Below, in pieces: positions 1 to 6,580 of a DNA stretch of 10,402 nucleotides. The notes under the pieces are model-generated. The model had not been told where the DNA came from. It was given only the letters and a program-made list of their open reading frames with translations, and did no database searches. Both the position numbers and the translations under genes were made by a program. The DNA is from Desulfobacteraceae bacterium (GTDB lineage: Bacteria; Desulfobacterota; Desulfobacteria; Desulfobacterales; Desulfosarcinaceae), in assembly GCA_027025615.1 (NCBI GenBank), contig JALVQM010000405.1, positions 1 through 10,402 of the forward strand, given 5' to 3'. Numbering within the stretch: the first letter of the stretch is position 1; every line of letters starts with the position of its first letter.

Positions 1-12
1 GCATTCTTCAGT

Positions 13-315
13 TTAGACACTGTCAAATCTTCCCCGGAGGGCATCAGTGGTAGTCTCTCCTCCCCGACCGTAATTGGTGACAAAAAAATTGTATCCGTTG
101 TCGGTCAACAAATTCTGCAGCTTGTTTTCATAGCCGTTTCCGGTTATCCAGCCGCAACTTCCGGACAGGACATCACACCCTTCAGTTAGACTATCGCCAA
201 ATGCAATGATAACTCTGGTTTCACAGAACGCCGCCCCTGGAAACAGGATCAGCAGAAATAAACTCAAGCAAAGGCCTAACAAACAATTTCGTATTATATT
301 TTTAAAAAATTTCAT
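13..315 (-). CDS. SGNH/GDSL hydrolase, N-terminal fragment ended by an early stop
   Basis: The 100-residue product starts at an ATG 18 bases after the preceding gene. It has an N-terminal hydrophobic signal segment (about residues 11-30), so it should be exported. Block I of the SGNH/GDSL esterase family is clear: IAFGDSLTEG with the presumed nucleophile Ser42. It is followed by a block II-like NYGRGGETT with Gly83/Gly84. Family members (TesA-like lysophospholipases, polysaccharide deacetylases) usually run to about 180-220 residues and need block III Asn and a C-terminal Asp-His pair; none of these is present. A TAA follows DSV. The same frame stays open for the last four codons to the window edge, reading T-E-E-C, so a single-base nonsense change (for example Leu TTA to TAA) in an originally longer gene is plausible. 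Cys47 and Cys54 could form a disulfide. As it stands the product should be inactive. The family call is firm; pseudogene status is inferred. Confidence 0.75.
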   Translation of the reverse strand: MKFFKNIIRNCLLGLCLSLFLLILFPGAAFCETRVIIAFGDSLTEGCDVLSGSCGWITGNGYENKLQNLLTDNGYNFFVTNYGRGGETTTDALRGRFDSV

Positions 316-333
316 CTATTCAAATACAATATC

Positions 334-1182
334 TTATAAACGTGAAAATCGGACAGAACCGGCGCCCTCATTACTTTTTATAAAAAGAGTCGCTTTATAG
401 GGCTCCGGAATACATTCAGGCAATGCAGGCAGTTTTTTCATGGTCTGCATTTTTATAATTTTTCTATTTTCTCCGGTTCCGGATCTGAGTATTTTCCACT
501 GTCTTCCGTCCCACACCTTTGAGAGGGTAATGTATTTTCCCCGGGCATATGTTTGCCAGGAGAGTACAAGCTGGCCGGATTCATCAAGGACAAGTTCCGG
601 ATTAAGATCAGGCACCTTATTTTCATTATGGGCCATTACTGGAGCATCCCAGCCGGTTCCGTTCCAGCGGGACCAGAAAACATCGGAATAGGATTTTTTT
701 GACCCTGTCCAGGCTATCCATGGTCTGTTATCTCCATCTACAATCACAGTAACAGCACGGTTATCGTTCATCCCGGTTTCAATGGGTTGCGGCCGAGACC
801 AGCTTGAGTTTCGGTACATTGAAAACTGCAGAATACTCCCTTTTTTCCCACTCTCCGGCCAGACAACCCAAATTGTTCCATCATCACCGACAGCACTGAC
901 GGGCTTGAAGACAAAGTGTTTACTCTCGGAGATCTGTACCGGAATTGTCCAGTTTTTTCCATTGAGCCTACTGAAAAAAATCTGCTCACCATTACCATAG
1001 TCAGCTGACCAAGCAAGCTGTATTGTCCGTGCAGGATGGGCGGCAACTTGCTTGTCTGCGACGGCAGTCCCTGTACCTCCGAGCAAAAAAACGATAAGTA
1101 GACATACCGGAATTACAATATGATTCAAGAAAAAGGCGGACAACATATCGACCATGTGGTTCATGGAGGCAAACAGACTCAT
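334..1182 (-). CDS. exported protein with four propeller-like (BNR/sialidase-like) repeats
   Basis: The 282-residue protein has a hydrophobic export segment at about residues 15-42 (ending TAVA), which is a signal peptide or N-terminal anchor. The mature part carries four repeats of about 50 residues. Each has a strand of the type IWVVW/PWIAW followed about 15-20 residues later by an F/L-x-S-x-x-x-G-x-x-W motif, at residues 54-85, 104-135, 154-185 and 205-235. Examples are FFSRLNGKNW, FWSRWNGTGW and LSKVWDGRQW, with DGDNRPW- or DDGTIW-type turns before the strands. This is the texture of beta-propeller blades as in sialidase/BNR or fucose-lectin-like proteins, suggesting extracellular carbohydrate binding, but no catalytic set is evident. 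The ATG overlaps the stop of the upstream glycosyltransferase as ATGA, so translation is probably coupled. In-frame ATGs at codons 7, 10 and 13 lack better ribosome binding sites. The substrate is unknown. Confidence 0.7.
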   Translation of the reverse strand: MSLFASMNHMVDMLSAFFLNHIVIPVCLLIVFLLGGTGTAVADKQVAAHPARTIQLAWSADYGNGEQIFFSRLNGKNWTIPVQISESKHFVFKPVSAVGDDGTIWVVWPESGKKGSILQFSMYRNSSWSRPQPIETGMNDNRAVTVIVDGDNRPWIAWTGSKKSYSDVFWSRWNGTGWDAPVMAHNENKVPDLNPELVLDESGQLVLSWQTYARGKYITLSKVWDGRQWKILRSGTGENRKIIKMQTMKKLPALPECIPEPYKATLFIKSNEGAGSVRFSRL

Positions 1183-2123
1183 TTTCTACCTATAATTCTA
1201 CGCACATAATAAGTTGGTTTATTCTGTGACTCGTGGTAGGTCCTTGCCAGCATTTCAGCAACCAACCCGATGGTAATAAACTGTACACCAACGAAAATTA
1301 AAAGAACAGCAAGAAGCAACAGAGGTCGGTCTGAGAGTGGAATGCCGTAAAATTGACGTTGAAAGGTCAGGATAATGGCAATCAACACCCCGACCGAACC
1401 TGAAAGGAAACCGATGGTGCCAAAGACATGAATCGGCCGGGTAGAGTAATTCAACAGAAATTTTACGGTAATGAGATCAAGGATAACCCGTATGGTTCTT
1501 GAGATGCCGTACTTGGAGGTTCCAAAACGTCGTGAACGGTGATTGACCTTGACCTCTGATATGGACACTCCCATGGCGCTGGCAATGGCGGGAATAAAAC
1601 GATGCATTTCGCCATAAAGTTTTATGTTCTTAATCACGTCCCTACGAAAGGCCTTGAGTGTACAACCGTAGTCATGCAGCCTGATCCCGGTTGCAAAGGA
1701 AATAATTCTGTTGGCAATTTTTGAAGGGAGTTTTCGACTGAAAAATGGATCCTTACGATTATAGCGCCAACCAGTGACCATATCATAGCCTTCGTTTATC
1801 TTTTCAAGCAGCATGGGAATATCTGCCGGATCGTTCTGCAGGTCAGCATCCATGGCAATGATAATTTCCCCTTCTGCCATGTCAAAACCTGCCGTCATAG
1901 CCGCTGTCTGACCAAAATTTTTCCGCAGGGAAACCACACAGATATGCGAATCTTCAGACTGGAGCCCTTCAAGAATGTCCAGACCTCCATCATGACTGCC
2001 ATCATCTATAAAGATCAATTCATATTCCAAACCTGTTTGCTGTAACGTTTCTGTCAGCTCGTTATAGAGAATAGGTATATTTTTTTCTTCGTTAAGGAGG
2101 GGAATAACAACAGAAACGTCCAA
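1179..2123 (-). CDS. family 2 glycosyltransferase, GtrB/DPM1/ArnC-like, with two C-terminal membrane helices
   Basis: This is a polyprenyl-phosphate sugar transferase type GT2: it is expected to transfer a hexose from a nucleotide sugar to undecaprenyl phosphate on the cytoplasmic face. Numbered from the chosen start, VSVVIPLLNEE lies at 3-13, the nucleotide-binding DDGS at 40-43, and the metal-binding DADLQNDP at 92-99. LHDYGCTLKAFRR at about 149-161 is typical of the GtrB/DPM1 group. Two membrane helices follow at about 229-252 and 268-292, as in GtrB/ArnC; length 314 fits the family. The start is taken as TTG at 2123 because GAGGT stands seven bases before it and the protein then begins (M)DVSVVIP, as relatives do. 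A TTG ten codons upstream, overlapping the methyltransferase stop (TTGA), is possible but has no clear ribosome binding site. The next gene overlaps its stop. The exact sugar cannot be read from the sequence. Confidence 0.9.
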   Translation of the reverse strand: MDVSVVIPLLNEEKNIPILYNELTETLQQTGLEYELIFIDDGSHDGGLDILEGLQSEDSHICVVSLRKNFGQTAAMTAGFDMAEGEIIIAMDADLQNDPADIPMLLEKINEGYDMVTGWRYNRKDPFFSRKLPSKIANRIISFATGIRLHDYGCTLKAFRRDVIKNIKLYGEMHRFIPAIASAMGVSISEVKVNHRSRRFGTSKYGISRTIRVILDLITVKFLLNYSTRPIHVFGTIGFLSGSVGVLIAIILTFQRQFYGIPLSDRPLLLLAVLLIFVGVQFITIGLVAEMLARTYHESQNKPTYYVRRIIGRK

Positions 2124-2149
2124 TGTTTTTACCTCAAACAACTCTTTTT

Positions 2150-3153
2150 TCAATCCAGTTGATACAGATAATAATAGGTTGGAGAAACTCCAAACTTCTG
2201 AACCATTGGATCCTCATATTTAGGCGTTTTTATTTTTAAAGTATAGCCATATTTTTCAACCAGGGCTGAAAAATCTTCTCCACTATTTAAGGCAAGTTTC
2301 TCTCCCCCGTGATCGGACGAATTGGGGACAATAAACAGATAGCTGACCTTGGCGGCAGCCAGAAGGGCAAGCCACCAATCTATGGCCTCAAGACTGCATT
2401 CTGAGAAACTGTGAATATTGACGGCAAGATCAATGTTCAATTTCCGGATATGCTGTTCAATTTCATCAAGAGGTACAACCTTGACCAGATCTTCAAGGTT
2501 ACGAAACTTAATGTGGTATTCGGAAAGGAAGGTCGATTCTGGAACGGCATCGGTGCAGAAATAGGTCAAAAGATTGGAGAGCGTATTCGCCGTTCGGTGG
2601 GCCAGCCGACCATAGCCGGCTCCTATATCCAGGATATTCAGATTTTCCAGTTGAGAAATTTTCAGATTTTTTTCAAGAAAGTTGAGTTCTACGGTCGAGT
2701 CAAGGAGATCTCTACTAAAAGTTTTAGAGGCAATATGGTAGGTATGTACGCCAAACAGGCCATCTTCATTGTTTTTTCGCAAAACGCCCAAAGTATCAAT
2801 GGACTGAGCATAATAGGCAGTTAAACAATAATTTATTTCATCGCAGTTAGGGTCCTTCGTTTGCCAGACATAGCAGTTGTCACCCCGAAAAGACTGCAGG
2901 CTATAGGACTGCACATATGAATCGGTCCAGACAATTGGTACCGAGACCCTGGCCTGAAACTCTGCATATCGTTTCCGCAGTTCCCGAAGACGTTGGTTAT
3001 CGACAACAAGATATTCAGACGCCCCGTCGGGCAGAAGCAACTCCTTTTTTTTTTACCGGTTTCCCCTGTTTGCCAGTCATAAAGTATTGATTTACTGACA
3101 ATACAAAGATTAAACACTGACAACAGTGCGTTTATTTTCCGGGTAAAGACCAT
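2150..3153 (-). CDS. putative sugar O-methyltransferase (SAM-dependent), frame split at an A10 tract
   Basis: The main frame (3040 to 2150) encodes about 296 residues. It has SAM motif I ILDIGAGYGRLAHR, an upstream FRGDNCYVWQ block and WTDSYV, features I recognise from putative sugar O-methyltransferases of polysaccharide loci (NanM-like family). It lacks a proper start: the first TTG abuts GGAG with no spacer, and a TAA lies four codons upstream. The missing N-terminus (MVFTRKINALLSVFNL onward, about 36 residues) lies in another frame starting at ATG 3153. The two frames meet exactly in ten consecutive A residues (3045-3054). One extra A, or one -1 slip, would join them into a 334-residue protein in which motif I is at about 174-187. 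So either the gene is off in this molecule, or slippage rescues it, or the A count is wrong. Its stop overlaps the possible upstream TTG of the next gene. The role as a glycan methylase is inferred from family and neighbours. Confidence 0.75.
3045..3054 (-). repeat. A10 homopolymer tract at the frame junction of the methyltransferase
   Basis: The coding strand reads GGT, then ten A, then GGAG. In the upstream frame this is AAA AAA AAA AGG AG. After a -1 slip it becomes AAA AAG GAG TTG, which is the methyltransferase frame. A runs of this kind support strand-slippage phase variation, transcriptional slippage and dnaX-like ribosomal frameshifting. A small GC hairpin (GCCC-GACG-GGGC, 3021-3032) begins about twelve bases downstream; it is weak as a frameshift stimulator. 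It is the longest homopolymer I saw in the window. Confidence 0.9.
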
Positions 3154-3172
3154 ATCTTTCTATATAAACAAT

Positions 3173-3335
3173 AATGACTTCGTAAAAACTTCGATCTACT
3201 GCTTCGTGTGTCCCTGGGAGATTCGCAACATGCTGACTGTATGGTTGAGTCTCGCCCCGGAGCACTACTGCTTTTGTATTTTTGTTTTTACTTAGTCATC
3301 TTTAAGCATTGTCTGGATTTTTTACGAGTTCATCA
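3173..3335. mobile_element. MITE-like non-coding element with terminal inverted repeats
   Basis: The ends are ATGACTTCGTAAAAA (3174-3188) and the inverse of ATGAACTCGTAAAAA (3319-3333), matching at 13 of 15 positions. Just outside, ACAAT occurs on both sides (3168-3172 and 3336-3340), which looks like a 5-bp target duplication. Inside, CTACTGCTT is repeated directly (3196-3204 and 3265-3273), and 3216-3257 can fold as an imperfect hairpin around a CAACAT/ATGGTTG core. No open frame of any size is present. The layout fits a miniature element mobilised in trans. It stops 19 bases before the methyltransferase ATG, so it lies in that gene's leader or promoter region; TATATA at 3161-3166 could act as a -10. 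I associate similar ends (TTTTTACGA-) with deltaproteobacterial genomes, from memory only. Confidence 0.55.
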
Positions 3336-3429
3336 ACAATGACCAAAAAACACAACAACCCTGTTTTCAAGAGACAAGATTATTTGTGGAAAATAAGCGT
3401 GGATGTAACAATAAAACTCAACAACCAGT

Positions 3430-3996
3430 TTATTTTACGGTTCCCCAGCAGCTTGCATTTCCGGAAGGATATTCAGTAAAATAAAGATTGCTCCTGTTCC
3501 TACCGTTACACTCGCCAGCCTTCCGGTCACAGATGGAATGGACTATGGTTCCCATCCAGCAGTCCGGCATTCCTCCCCCTATATGTTTGGCATGGGTTGA
3601 AGAGGCAAGGTAGTCCCAAGAACCGAGTTTAAATGTCTTTCCCTTGTCGGTAGACCAAACTGCAGCAACCATGGAGTTAACTCCATTACCAAATGGTGGG
3701 TAGGGGGTATAATAGGGTGTGGTTTCCCAAGACATATGGGTTGCGGTAAAATGGACATTATTTAGGTAGGCCTCCTGTCCGCCCGGCGCGGGGCTAACGA
3801 CGTCGGGGTCACTGGGCCAGGAACCGGACCACTGGGTAATATCAACACTGTTAAATGGAAATTCCGTCACGTTGACAACAGTGGCGGAGGTGGAAGCTGT
3901 AAGGGTGGCAGCGGTTGCCACGGAAATGAAGCTGAAAGACAGCATTATGGCGCCGGCAGTTAGGATATGCGTTGAGATATTTTTTATCTTTTTCAC
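3430..3996 (-). CDS. secreted protein of unknown function with four C-terminal cysteines
   Basis: I do not recognise a named family. The 188-residue product starts at GTG with AGGAG six bases upstream. Its signal peptide is clear: MKKIKNIS, a hydrophobic core at about 11-27, and a likely cleavage after VATA near residue 29. The mature chain of about 159 residues is rich in Ser/Thr/Trp/Tyr and Pro/Gly, including a Tyr-Pro cluster at 95-102. A compact C-terminal half carries MVAAVWSTDKGKTFKLGSWDYL, read here as residues 109-130, then cysteines at 146, 156, 163 and 183 that could form two disulfides. Three features (WSTDKGKTF, the HAKHIGGGMPDCW segment and CNGRNRSNLYF) look like conserved-family motifs rather than random sequence. 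It follows the repeat protein by 71 bases and is probably on the same transcript. An extracellular or periplasmic location is expected; the role is unknown. Confidence 0.75.
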   Translation of the reverse strand: MKKIKNISTHILTAGAIMLSFSFISVATAATLTASTSATVVNVTEFPFNSVDITQWSGSWPSDPDVVSPAPGGQEAYLNNVHFTATHMSWETTPYYTPYPPFGNGVNSMVAAVWSTDKGKTFKLGSWDYLASSTHAKHIGGGMPDCWMGTIVHSICDRKAGECNGRNRSNLYFTEYPSGNASCWGTVK

Positions 3997-4067
3997 GACA
4001 AACTCCTGTTTTTCAAGCTGTGATTATGCGGTTCGACTTGTTCTTACAACAGGTTGACCAAGCATTA

Positions 4068-5144
4068 TTAGTTGGTAAAATTTGCAATAACCGTACAATC
4101 GTCAGTAACAGCACCGGTGGTGTATGCCCAACTTCCGTCTCCATTGTCTGTGGCAGGATTACCGGCAGCACAGGTCCCTGTCACATCAATCAGTGTATAT
4201 CCTGTATCCGGGGTCAGGGTAAAGGATACGGTAGAGTTATAGTCTACCGTCTGTACATCGTTTGGTGCTATTTCACCGTTTCCGGTCGCTGACGGAGTTA
4301 CGCTGTAGGTATTGATCGCAAAATTAGCGGTAACCGTAACATCTGAGCTCACGTTGGTATCCGTACGAGGATTGGCTGTCGAGGCATCACTCCAGTCAAC
4401 AAAGTGATAGCCTGTATCAGGCGATGCCGTAACCGGTGTCCCGTCCGCACCGTAATCAACCGTCTGGGGTGTGGTGCCGGTAATTGTACCATGTTCACCT
4501 GCAATATAGCTTAACGTATAGGTGTTTATTACAAAGGTTGCGTTAACCGTACAGTCACCCGTAATGGGATTTGTGGTATAAGTGGTGCCGATCAGATTTC
4601 CGCCACAGGTCCCGGTCACCGATGCTGTCGAATATCCGGTATCCGGGGTGACTGTGAAAGTGATGGTTTCACCGTCAACGACTTTCTGAGCAGTACTCGG
4701 AGATATGGTACCATTTGCACCGGCACTGGGGGTTACCGTGTGCCTAATTTTTTTTAAAAGGAGAAGATTTACGCCCGGCGCAATATTGCCGGTTTTAGGA
4801 TAGGAGCAGGTAATTTTTACCTGACCGGATGTGATTCCGGTGACAATAGTGGCCAGTCCATTCTTGTCAATACTGATAATATTTTTATTGCTGCTGATCC
4901 AGTCAACCTTTTTTGTGATATTTTCTCTGGTCCCATCGTTTTTGTAACCAAAGGCAACGAACTGTTGAACGCCTACCGATGTAAATATTCCGATATGTTC
5001 AGGATATACCTTAATCCAGTCATAATCGGCCGCAAAAGATTTATTCGACAGGGACAGAAACAGGGGTACTATCAGTGTGATGATCAAAAAATCAACAATG
5101 CTTTTTCTCTGCCATTGGTGGGGATGGAGTTTGTCCAAAATCAT
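4068..5144 (-). CDS. exported Big-2-like / InlB B-repeat (Listeria-Bacteroides repeat) surface protein
   Basis: The 358-residue protein starts at ATG with AGAGGTGAT directly upstream. After a basic N-terminus (KLHPHQWQRK), a hydrophobic segment at about 16-38 ends in SFAA, giving export. Residues 40-130 resemble a bacterial Ig-like (Big-2) domain: KVYPEHIGIFTSVGVQQF, then VDWISSNKNIISID and GLATIVTGITSG. Residues 135-207, 208-279 and 280-357 are three divergent InlB B-type repeats with the shared pattern NG-x-I, QTVDY, PDTGY and V-x-ANF. Such domains are structural stalks or adhesive modules on the cell surface. The protein stops right after the third repeat, with no anchor, LPXTG, C-terminal sorting domain or second membrane helix, so it is probably released or held by partners, or has lost a C-terminal part. 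It has its own promoter candidate and precedes the small secreted protein. Confidence 0.8.
   Translation of the reverse strand: MILDKLHPHQWQRKSIVDFLIITLIVPLFLSLSNKSFAADYDWIKVYPEHIGIFTSVGVQQFVAFGYKNDGTRENITKKVDWISSNKNIISIDKNGLATIVTGITSGQVKITCSYPKTGNIAPGVNLLLLKKIRHTVTPSAGANGTISPSTAQKVVDGETITFTVTPDTGYSTASVTGTCGGNLIGTTYTTNPITGDCTVNATFVINTYTLSYIAGEHGTITGTTPQTVDYGADGTPVTASPDTGYHFVDWSDASTANPRTDTNVSSDVTVTANFAINTYSVTPSATGNGEIAPNDVQTVDYNSTVSFTLTPDTGYTLIDVTGTCAAGNPATDNGDGSWAYTTGAVTDDCTVIANFTN
4074..4742 (-). repeat. three tandem protein repeats of about 72-78 residues
   Basis: The repeats are at 4524-4742, 4308-4523 and 4074-4307. Each begins T-x-T/S with N/H-G-T/E-I and has T-V-D-Y/G and SPDTGY/TPDTGY at the same relative place; each ends V-x-A-x-F. 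The PDTGY codons differ between copies, so the duplications are old. Copies one and three share a VTGTC...CTV cysteine pair (residues 180/198 and 325/350); copy two has WSDAS instead and no cysteine. Confidence 0.85.
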
Positions 5145-5191
5145 ATCACCTCTACAAATATAAAAATATAAATGTCAACTGTAAAATTATT

Positions 5192-5220
5192 GTAATACCT
5201 TGATCTTTTTTGTTTGTCAA
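5192..5220 (-). promoter_or_regulatory. sigma-70-like promoter candidate for the repeat-protein gene
   Basis: On the minus strand there is a perfect TTGACA (5215-5220), a 17-base spacer and TATTAC (5192-5197, 4/6 to TATAAT). TACAAT at 5189-5194 is a better hexamer but with a 20-base spacer. A second TTGACA lies at 5173-5178 without a good -10. The region is AT-rich and sits between the flippase hairpin and the ATG at 5144. Confidence 0.45.
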
Positions 5221-5228
5221 ATATTTTC

Positions 5229-5266
5229 GGAAAATGGAAATAACCAGCCTGTTATTCCTGTTTTCC
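5229..5266. terminator. long imperfect hairpin at the end of the flippase gene
   Basis: GGAAAA (5229-5234) pairs with TTTTCC (5261-5266), and GGAAATAAC (5236-5244) pairs with GTTATTCC (5251-5258) with one bulge, around the loop CAGCCT. The flippase stop codon is inside the stem. No uridine run follows on the minus strand, so a classical intrinsic terminator is doubtful; an attenuating or 3'-end-stabilising hairpin is the alternative. Confidence 0.4.
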
Positions 5267-6547
5267 TAAGGTGCCGGTTGTTTTTTCTTGATTTTTTAAA
5301 CCAAACACGACATTTCGCACAGACAGATAATGCAGGATGGTCAGACTGAAAAAACTGAGTATCGATGCAAATGCTGCCCCCATAACTCCGAACCGGGGAA
5401 TAAAAAGCACATTGCAGGTCACGTTGAGCATCGCCGAAATCCAGCAGTTGCGATTATCCAGTCGGATATTTCCGGTCGCACCCAGGATGATGCCAGCTAC
5501 GTAGCCCACCGGTTTTATCAGTGAAGCCGCCAGGAACAGATAAACGAGCCCGATGGAATCGTCGTATTTCCCTTTGTAAACCAGATGAATTGCGGACGGT
5601 GCCGCCACGGCAAGCACAGCCACTATCGGCATGATTCCGATATAAATGTTTTTTACGGACTGACGGAACAGGAATCTGATTTTTTCACTGTCGCCCTCAC
5701 CAGACAGCACTGATGCCTTGGGCAGACAGATACGCAGCACGGAATCAAAGACCACCTGCACCGCTTCATTGGCAAATAGTGCCATACCGTAGATCCCGAC
5801 TTCCTGGGGTGTACGAAAATACCCCAGCATCAGCACGTCTGCTTTCAGGATCACCAGGGAAGAAATTCCGCTCAAGATGGTGTATTTTGAATAATTAATA
5901 ATTTTCCATAAAAGTTCTTTGTCCAGTAGAGGAGTGATACGAATAAAGCGCTGAAAAACAATCGCCCCGATCAGAGCAGAGCTGTCCATGGCTCCGGCAA
6001 AGACAAGTACCAGCCTTTCAGTGGAAAATTTGCCGGTAAAGAAGAAAAACACCCCCAGTAACAAGGCAAAAATAAGACAATTAAGCAATTCATAGAAAAA
6101 CAGCAGCCGCATTCGTATCTGCGAAATAAGAACTTGGCCGACAAACATGTAAAAGGCTAGTGATAACAGCATAAACGGCAATAGCAGAAGCAAACTTCTT
6201 CTCTCCAGTCCGGAGTAGTAGATAATAAAATCGGAACTGAGAAGAATGACGGAAGAAACCAACAGGACATAAAGTATTTTCAGCAGGATAATTTGAAAGT
6301 TGACCAGGGGTTGCTCATGCTCACCGTCGGCGGCAAATTTGATAAATGGCAGATTGAGCGAATTCTCGGAAAATAGTCTGGAAAAGAAATAGATGGATAT
6401 AAAGATATTGAAGAGGCCGAACTCGTATTTGGACAGCAGGAAACTGGCCAGAAAGACAAGTAGAAACCGGCTGCAGGCCCGACAGATCGTAGCCCCCATG
6501 GAAAAGAAATTTTCCCGATTTTTAGTCAGAATCGTTACAATTCGCAT
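5252..6547 (-). CDS. polysaccharide flippase, Wzx/PST-like (MOP superfamily)
   Basis: The 431-residue integral membrane protein has about twelve hydrophobic segments by eye, starting at SRFLLVFLASFLLSKYEFGLF, which resembles the first helix and following loop of Wzx-type flippases. LKADVLMLGYFRTPQEVGIYGMA (around residues 234-256) is the typical second-half entry block (D-V-L-M-L-G-x-x-x-x-x-x-E-V-G-x-Y). VMGAAFASILS near the C-terminus is also characteristic. Length fits the family. Role: moving undecaprenyl-linked oligosaccharide from the cytoplasmic to the periplasmic leaflet, after the glycosyltransferases encoded just upstream. ATG lies 33 bases after the preceding stop and has no strong ribosome binding site; the next in-frame ATG (codon 17) would cut the amphipathic N-terminus. 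It appears to be the last gene of the biosynthetic run. No Wzy polymerase is in the window. Confidence 0.88.
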   Translation of the reverse strand: MRIVTILTKNRENFFSMGATICRACSRFLLVFLASFLLSKYEFGLFNIFISIYFFSRLFSENSLNLPFIKFAADGEHEQPLVNFQIILLKILYVLLVSSVILLSSDFIIYYSGLERRSLLLLLPFMLLSLAFYMFVGQVLISQIRMRLLFFYELLNCLIFALLLGVFFFFTGKFSTERLVLVFAGAMDSSALIGAIVFQRFIRITPLLDKELLWKIINYSKYTILSGISSLVILKADVLMLGYFRTPQEVGIYGMALFANEAVQVVFDSVLRICLPKASVLSGEGDSEKIRFLFRQSVKNIYIGIMPIVAVLAVAAPSAIHLVYKGKYDDSIGLVYLFLAASLIKPVGYVAGIILGATGNIRLDNRNCWISAMLNVTCNVLFIPRFGVMGAAFASILSFFSLTILHYLSVRNVVFGLKNQEKTTGTLGKQE

Positions 6548-6580
6548 GGAGTGCCGATTGTGGAATAAAAAAGGAAAATT

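Noticed and set aside
28..122. Lipoprotein signal at AAFC of the GDSL protein
   Set aside because: Phe at the -1 position does not fit a lipobox, so ordinary export is preferred.
2124..2153. Upstream TTG (2153) as start of the GtrB-like gene
   Set aside because: It overlaps the previous stop but lacks a ribosome binding site, while TTG 2123 has GAGGT at seven bases and gives the usual N-terminus. Kept only as an alternative.
2411..2824. Plus-strand open frame of 137 codons
   Set aside because: It is antisense to the methyltransferase body, which has a clear SAM motif, and its product has no recognisable feature.
2833..3153. 106-codon minus-strand frame as a separate gene
   Set aside because: Only its first 36 or so codons are outside the methyltransferase body; the rest is out of frame with it and reads as low-quality sequence, so it is treated as the gene's displaced N-terminus.
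3342..3370. AAAACA/TGTTTT hairpin after the small secreted protein, as a minus-strand terminator
   Set aside because: Only six AT pairs with a nine-base loop and a very short T tail; too weak to annotate.
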